From: Solimonas fluminis
Lineage (GTDB): Bacteria > Pseudomonadota > Gammaproteobacteria > Nevskiales > Nevskiaceae
Direction: 5' to 3'
Assembly: GCF_002930645.1 (NCBI RefSeq)
Contig: NZ_PSNW01000017.1
Coordinates: forward strand, 1-64,000
Length of the DNA stretch: 64,000 nucleotides
Part shown: one piece after another, positions 57,681 to 64,000 of the stretch
How the letters are laid out: every line of letters begins with the position of its first letter
Numbering within the stretch: position 1 is the first letter of the stretch
Program-made: the position numbers and the translations under genes
The notes under the pieces: model-generated
The model's input: the letters and a program-made list of their open reading frames with translations, nothing else
What the model was told of the DNA's origin: nothing
The model's database searches: none

Positions 57681-59366
57681 ATGATCGCGGTGGTCGAAGC
57701 GGCGCGGGCCGGGCTGTTCAAGCGCGAGCACTGGGGTCGCAATGTCGTCGCCGGCGTCGTGGTCGGCGTGGTCGCCCTGCCCCTGGCCATGGCCTTCGCG
57801 ATCGCCTCGGGCGTCAAGCCCGAGCAGGGCATCTACACCGCGATCATCGGCGGCCTGGTGGTCTCGCTGTTCGGCGGCAGCCGCATCCAGATCGCCGGCC
57901 CCACCGGCGCCTTCATCGTGATCCTGGCCGGGGTGACGGCCCAGCACGGCATCGACGGCCTGCTGCTGGCGACCGCCATGGCCGGGGTGATCCTCATCCT
58001 GCTGGGAGCCGCCAGGTTCGGCGGGGTCCTGCGCTTCATTCCCGATCCGGTGATCGTGGGGTTCACGGCGGGAATCGCCGTCATCATCTGGGTCGGGCAG
58101 TGGAAGGATTTCTTCGGCCTGCCCGCGCCCGCCGGTACGCACTTCCACGAGAAGCTGCTGCAGTTGCTGGGGTCGCTCCCGGGGCTGCACCTGGCCACCA
58201 CGGGGCTGGCGCTGCTGAGCCTGGCGCTGGCGGTCTACGGCCCGCGCATTCCCGGCCTGGCGCGCGTGCCCGGCCCGCTGGTCGCCATGGTGGCCGCGAC
58301 CGCGATCCAGGCCGCCGTGGGCTTCGACGGCGTGGCGACCATCGCCAGCACCTTCGGCGGCATTCCGCGGGGCCTGCCGCCACTGAGCCTTCCGGCGGTC
58401 AGCTTCGAGCGCCTGATCACGCTGGTGCCGGCCGCGTTCACCATCGCCATGCTCGGCGCCATCGAGTCGCTGCTGTCCGCCGTGGTGGCCGACGGCATGG
58501 CCGGCACCCGGCACGACTCGAACCAGGAACTGATCGGGCAGGGCGTGGCGAACCTGGTGCTGCCGCTGTTCGGCGGGTTCGCGGCGACCGGCGCCATTGC
58601 CCGTACCGCCACCAACTTCCGCAACGGCGCCAACAGCCCGCTGGCGGGCGTGGTGCATGCGCTGACGCTGGTGCTGATCCTGCTGCTGCTGGCGCCCCTG
58701 GCGGCGCAGGTGCCGCTCTGCGCCCTGGCGGCGATCCTGTTCATGGTGTCCTGGAACATGAGCGAGGCGCGGCATTTCCTGCAGATGGTGAAGACGGCTC
58801 CGCGCACCGACGTCTTCATCCTGCTGATCACCTTCCTGCTCACGGTGTTCGCGGACCTGGTGGTGGCGGTCAACGTCGGCGTGATCCTGGCGATGCTGCT
58901 GTTCCTGCGCCGCATGTCGACGGCCGTGGAGGTGCTGCGCATCGACGAGGGCGCGCTGCAGGCGGAGCTCCAGGGCAACGGCCGCTCGAAGCTGCCGCCC
59001 GACGTGCTGGTGTACTCCATCGACGGCCCCTTCTTCTTCGGCGCGGTCGAGAACCTGGAGCAGGCACTCGCCCAGACCCACACCGATCCCCGTTGCATCG
59101 TCATCCGCCTGAACCGGGTCCCCTTCGTGGACATCACCGGCATCCAGGCCCTGGAAGAAGCGACCCAGAACCTGCAGCGCCGCGGCGTCCGGGTCCTGCT
59201 GTGCGACGCCCGGCCGAACGTCCTGCGACGGCTGGTGCGGGCGGGCCTGGTGCGCAAGAGCGACGACCCGCCCCGCTACTACCGGGACTTCCACGAGGCG
59301 CTGGGCGCCTGCGACGGACACGCCGCGGCTGCAGGCGATCAAGCGCTGCCCGGCACCGGGCGCTAG
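57681..59366 (+). CDS. SulP-family anion transporter with STAS domain
   Basis: 561 aa. Membrane domain ~20-415 with the SulP signature region ([45 protein letters not shown]), [34 protein letters not shown] and a C-terminal STAS domain (~440-545, [33 protein letters not shown]). Members carry sulfate, bicarbonate or dicarboxylates. The pckA gene 46 bp downstream makes bicarbonate or C4-dicarboxylate transport worth considering. The upstream region 57620-57660 is strikingly AT-rich (promoter). Confidence 0.92.
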   Translation: MIAVVEAARAGLFKREHWGRNVVAGVVVGVVALPLAMAFAIASGVKPEQGIYTAIIGGLVVSLFGGSRIQIAGPTGAFIVILAGVTAQHGIDGLLLATAMAGVILILLGAARFGGVLRFIPDPVIVGFTAGIAVIIWVGQWKDFFGLPAPAGTHFHEKLLQLLGSLPGLHLATTGLALLSLALAVYGPRIPGLARVPGPLVAMVAATAIQAAVGFDGVATIASTFGGIPRGLPPLSLPAVSFERLITLVPAAFTIAMLGAIESLLSAVVADGMAGTRHDSNQELIGQGVANLVLPLFGGFAATGAIARTATNFRNGANSPLAGVVHALTLVLILLLLAPLAAQVPLCALAAILFMVSWNMSEARHFLQMVKTAPRTDVFILLITFLLTVFADLVVAVNVGVILAMLLFLRRMSTAVEVLRIDEGALQAELQGNGRSKLPPDVLVYSIDGPFFFGAVENLEQALAQTHTDPRCIVIRLNRVPFVDITGIQALEEATQNLQRRGVRVLLCDARPNVLRRLVRAGLVRKSDDPPRYYRDFHEALGACDGHAAAAGDQALPGTGR

Positions 59367-59412
59367 GCATCACTTTTCCGTTTTCAAACTCAGGAACTAC
59401 TGGAGACCATCC

Positions 59413-60974
<1,562 letters not shown>

Positions 60975-60978
<4 letters not shown>

Positions 60979-61922
60979 GCGGAGGCGGCAGCCCGGCCGC
61001 GGCCTGCGAGCCGCGCCGGGTCGGCTGGTCTGCGCTCAGGAAGCCGGCCGGCGGGGCAAGGAGAGCGGCGGCCGAGGACCATTGGTTCGAAGTGCCGGGG
61101 GAGCTCGTCTCCCAGTACGGCGTCCTCTGGCTGCGCGCCGCGCCGGGAGCAGACCTCTCGGAACTGCTGGAATCCCTGCGCCAGGGGACCTACCGGCGGC
61201 CGTTCGTGCTGGACGACGGCGTGACCCGCCGGCTGCACTTCGACTTCAATTCCATCCAGAGCGAAATGACGATCGGCGATCCGCTCGAACTGAATTTCGC
61301 CTATACGCGGCGGATGATGGCGTTCCTGCTGTTCCATCCCCGGCCGGAGCACGTCGTCGTGGTGGGCCTGGGCGGCGGATCGATGACGCGGTTCTGCCAT
61401 CGACAATTGCCGGAGACGCGCGTCACCACCGTCGAGATCGACGAAGACGTCATCGCCATGTCGGACTTCTTTGGCTTTCCCGGCGGCGATGGCCGCTCGC
61501 AGCTGGTCCATGCCGATGCGGCGGAGTACTTCGCGACGACGGATGACATGGCCGACGTCGTGCTGATCGACGGCTGCGACCGCTGGGGGACGGCGACCAC
61601 CTTCTGCGATGCGGATTTCTACGTGAAGCTGCGCGCCCGGCTGCGGCCCGGCGGGCTGATGGTGCTGAACCTGATCGGGCGTGATCACCGCAAGACCGCC
61701 GCGGTCGCGGGCGTCACCCGGGCCTTCGGCGGGCGGCACATCGCGATGAGCGTTCCGGAAGGCGGCAACCACCTGCTGTTTGCCTTCAACGAGGGCTGTG
61801 TTGCCCCGGACTGGCAGGCGCTGAGGCAGCAGGCCGAGACGCTGGAGGACGCCCACCGGCTCAACTTCCCCGCTTTTGCGCGGCGGCTGCAGCGCAACTG
61901 CAGCATCGAGGGATGGCGGTGA
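60975..61922 (+). CDS. Spermidine-synthase-like protein (SAM/Rossmann fold)
   Basis: 315 aa. The central domain has the PAPT-type glycine motif [34 protein letters not shown], then [10 protein letters not shown] and [19 protein letters not shown]. The N-terminal ~75 residues are Ala/Arg-rich and not typical, and the active-site GGGDG of true spermidine synthases reads GGGSM, so it is more likely a related methyltransferase-like protein. Start overlaps pckA stop by 4 nt, so the two are translated together, an unusual pairing. Confidence 0.8.
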
Positions 61923-61965
61923 ACCCGGGATGCAGGCCCGCGGGCCGGCCGGGCAGGGGCGCGAA

Positions 61966-62142
61966 CTACCGGTCGGCCGCCGCCTGCGGGCCGTACGTCA
62001 CGCCGTGCTTGGCGAGGTACTCGCGGATCATCTGGCGAACGACCTGGGACGGAGTGAGGTCCTGCCGGGCGCAGAGCTCCTCGAACGCCTTCTTCTTGTC
62101 CGGGTCGATCAGCAGCGTCAGGCGGGCGGTCTTTGATTCCAT
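61966..62142 (-). CDS. Small ribbon-helix-helix DNA-binding protein
   Basis: 58 aa. ARLTLLIDPDKKKAFEELCARQDLTPSQVVRQMIREYLAKHG matches the CopG/Arc ribbon-helix-helix fold (beta strand, then two helices). The ATG lies 6 nt after TACTAT and has no SD, another leaderless candidate. No toxin gene accompanies it. Its target is unknown. A longer in-frame reading upstream is not supported. Confidence 0.8.
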   Translation of the reverse strand: MESKTARLTLLIDPDKKKAFEELCARQDLTPSQVVRQMIREYLAKHGVTYGPQAAADR

Positions 62143-62287
62143 TGGGAAATAGTAGCATGCAATGCGAATCAGATGATAACGAACGCCTGGCACCCCGACC
62201 GGCGCAGACGCCCAGGGCGTCCTGCCGCCGTCCTCCCGCTCTTTTCCGCGCCCTCGCGCGAATCCGTGTTCCTCTGGAGAGGAGTCC

Positions 62288-62512
62288 ATGAACCATTCCG
62301 GCAAGCCTGCCGACAAGCCGATGAACGCATTCCAGGCGGCGCTCTACATCGTGACCATCGCCCTGGGGATCAGCAACGGAGAAAAGCGCAATCGCAAACT
62401 GGCCTCGGTAGGGGCGGGTACCTTGCTGCTGGCGTTCCTTCTGTTGGCCCTGGTGCTGTATGGGGCGATGCGACTCTTCGTCTATCTGGTGCAGCGACAG
62501 CTTGTGTCATGA
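62288..62512 (+). CDS. Small single-pass membrane protein (DUF2970-like)
   Basis: 74 aa. Hydrophilic N-terminus, then two hydrophobic stretches, ALYIVTIALGIS and the clear membrane helix GTLLLAFLLLALVLYGAMRLFVYLV. The pattern (short amphipathic segment, charged EKRNRKL, membrane helix) resembles DUF2970 proteins, which is only a weak resemblance. Strong ribosome site GAGAGGAG. Function unknown. Confidence 0.65.
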   Translation: MNHSGKPADKPMNAFQAALYIVTIALGISNGEKRNRKLASVGAGTLLLAFLLLALVLYGAMRLFVYLVQRQLVS

Positions 62513-62720
62513 CGGCCGGTAGCCCGCCACGGGAATCTCGCGGTGAGCACGCATGCGCATCCGGCGCTTCCGATGAGGCATCGCGAAAGTGAAGCGCCCG
62601 CCCATGGGGGATCGGGAGAAGAGTGCTCCGGGCTTATCAACAGATCGCCCCGACAAAAAGTCGCTGCGGTCTGAGCGGCCGTTGCCGCTACCTTCCGCAC
62701 CTACGCAGGAAGGGTGCCCG

Positions 62721-64000
62721 GTGCTCGACAGTCTGGCTGAAGCGGCTTCTGCTGGCGGGTTCCTGCCCCATGGGTATTGCCTTGCCTGGCGGCCTGAACT
62801 GGTCGCCGCATTGGTGGCCGGAAACCTCATCGTCGCGGCCTCCTATTACTCCATTCCGATAGCGCTGCTGTGGTTTCGCCACCGTAACCCTGATCTCCGC
62901 TACGGCTGGCTGGCCACGGTGTTCGGCGCCTTCATCTTCGCCTGCGGCACGACGCACGTCATCGATGTCGTCAATCTGTGGCGGCCGGTTTACCGGCTGG
63001 ACGCAGCCGTGATGCTGGTAACCGCAGCCATATCGGCGGTGACTGCCATTTCGCTATGGTGGGTAATGCCCCGGTTGAACGACACGCTGCGATTCAACAT
63101 CCGGGCGCGCGCGGAGCTGGCTGAGCTGAACCAGCAGCTGTCGCAAACCGTGCATAGCCTGCAGATGCGAACCGAGGAACTGGCCCGCAGCGAGCAGCGC
63201 TTCCGGCTTACATTCCATCAAAGCCCCATCGGCATGGCACTGGTGGAGTTGAACGGGCATTTCGCCAGGGCCAACGCATCGCTCTGTACTCTGCTCGGCT
63301 ATCGGGAAGAACAGTTGCAGCAGATGGATTTCCAGGGCATCACTCACCCGGACGATCTGAGCGCCGACCTGAACAATGTCGATGATCTGCTGAGCGGTCG
63401 CCGCGAGTGCTACCAGATGGAGAAGCGCTACGTCGCCAGTGAAGGACGCCTCGTGCATGTGCAGCTGGATGTCGGGCTCCTGCGGGATCCCGAAGGAGCC
63501 CCGCTCCACTTCATCGCCCAGATCCAGGACATTACCCTGAGAAGGCAGCTGGAAGAGCAGCGGCGGCTCACCGAGGAAGAGATGCGCCGGCTGCTGGAGC
63601 ATCTTGGCACCGCCGTGGTCGTCCATGGCCCGGACACCGGTGTTCGCTACGCCAATCCGGCGGCGCTGGAGATCCTGGGGTTGACCAAGGATCAAATCCT
63701 GGGACGGCAGGCGATCGGCATGCACTGGCGCTTCGTCCGACCTGACGGTACCGCGATGCCCCCGGAAGAGTTTCCCGTCAACCGCGTCCGCGAAACGAAA
63801 GCTCCATTGGGTGGTTGCGAGTTGGGGGTGATTACCGAGGAAGGCGGCGAGCCGCGCTGGGTCTTGGTATATGGGTTCCCGGAGCTTGACGCATCAGCGC
63901 AAGTGACCCGGTTTATCATGTCCTTCATCGACATCAGCGAGCGCAGGAGATTGCTCGAGGAGCTGGACCGCCAGGCGCGTCACGATTCGCTGACAGGCTT
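62721..64000 (+). CDS. Ethylene-receptor-like membrane sensor with two PAS domains and GGDEF start (truncated by window)
   Basis: GTG start after AGGAAGGG; 426 codons seen, open at the window end. Residues ~27-110 are three membrane helices closely matching the ethylene-binding domain of plant ETR1: YYSIP (42-46), GAFIFACGTTH (69-79) with Cys75 and His79 in the places of the ETR1 copper ligands Cys65 and His69, and Asn35 where ETR1 has Asp25. A coiled coil (~130-155), PAS (~158-275, FHQSPIGMALVELNGHFARAN ... QIQDITLRRQ) and a second PAS (~285-415) follow. The last residues RQARHDSLTG are the classic start of a GGDEF domain, so a diguanylate cyclase is expected. Confidence 0.82.
   Translation, partial: MLDSLAEAASAGGFLPHGYCLAWRPELVAALVAGNLIVAASYYSIPIALLWFRHRNPDLRYGWLATVFGAFIFACGTTHVIDVVNLWRPVYRLDAAVMLVTAAISAVTAISLWWVMPRLNDTLRFNIRARAELAELNQQLSQTVHSLQMRTEELARSEQRFRLTFHQSPIGMALVELNGHFARANASLCTLLGYREEQLQQMDFQGITHPDDLSADLNNVDDLLSGRRECYQMEKRYVASEGRLVHVQLDVGLLRDPEGAPLHFIAQIQDITLRRQLEEQRRLTEEEMRRLLEHLGTAVVVHGPDTGVRYANPAALEILGLTKDQILGRQAIGMHWRFVRPDGTAMPPEEFPVNRVRETKAPLGGCELGVITEEGGEPRWVLVYGFPELDASAQVTRFIMSFIDISERRRLLEELDRQARHDSLTG

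Overview
The window (64 kb, very GC-rich, dense coding on both strands) looks like chromosome from a high-GC gammaproteobacterium, most likely of the Nevskiales/Xanthomonadales type. The evidence is family-level: a 5S rRNA tail and tRNA-Thr next to plsY-birA-coaX, a DesT-style desaturase operon, RND efflux, malate synthase G, an SWIB protein with a histone-like tail, and many intergenic palindromic repeats of the REP kind. Species cannot be fixed from the sequence alone.

Layout. 1-330: 5S rRNA end, terminator, tRNA-Thr, terminator. 332-4434 (minus): M61 aminopeptidase, plsY, birA, coaX. 4455-9223: CXXCH lipoprotein, PHP-type metallohydrolase lipoprotein, beta-lactamase-fold hydrolase, separated by an interspersed repeat. 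9451-15060: SWIB/histone-like protein, hemerythrin-like protein, a two-gene flavin-barrel/GAF operon, a hypothetical, an AraC regulator and a DUF2505-type protein. 15362-18734: TetR regulator, ferredoxin reductase, fatty-acid desaturase and a 61-aa protein, with a DesT-like operator over the -35 box. 18879-23898 (minus): a complete peptide-export operon: double-glycine precursor peptide, HlyD-type adaptor, C39-peptidase ABC exporter, TolC-type channel. 24160-33203: WYL regulator, GST, GFA protein, two secreted unknowns, SDR plus MaoC-like dehydratase, small unknowns. 33186-34794 (minus): small proteins, an omega-like subunit, a paralogue of the 32754 gene, and a cold-shock protein. 35299-42368: RND tripartite pump with divergent TetR.

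42586-47573 is an accessory/defence-like stretch: a TacA-TacT-type toxin-antitoxin pair, a lower-GC nuclease-helicase (DUF2075 type), and an AbiEii-type toxin pair flanked by perfect 35-bp direct repeats, one of which is the 3' end of the lasso cyclase gene. 47714-52584 is a lasso-peptide cluster (precursor, ABC exporter, PqqD-like B1, transglutaminase-like B2, asparagine-synthetase-like C) in an unusual split and inverted arrangement, with an ECF sigma factor next to it. 53833-64000: glcB with a divergent LysR regulator, GNAT, SulP transporter, pckA, a spermidine-synthase-like methyltransferase fold, a ribbon-helix-helix protein, a small membrane protein, and a truncated sensor with an ethylene-receptor-like membrane domain, two PAS domains and the start of GGDEF.

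Main points of interest: two peptide natural-product systems about 24 kb apart (a double-glycine microcin-like peptide and an atypical lasso peptide); the AbiE module inserted at the lasC end; an RND adaptor whose C-terminus appears to be built from repeat sequences; the ethylene-receptor-like sensor; and several genes whose ATG lies exactly 6 nt after a -10-like hexamer, suggesting leaderless mRNAs.
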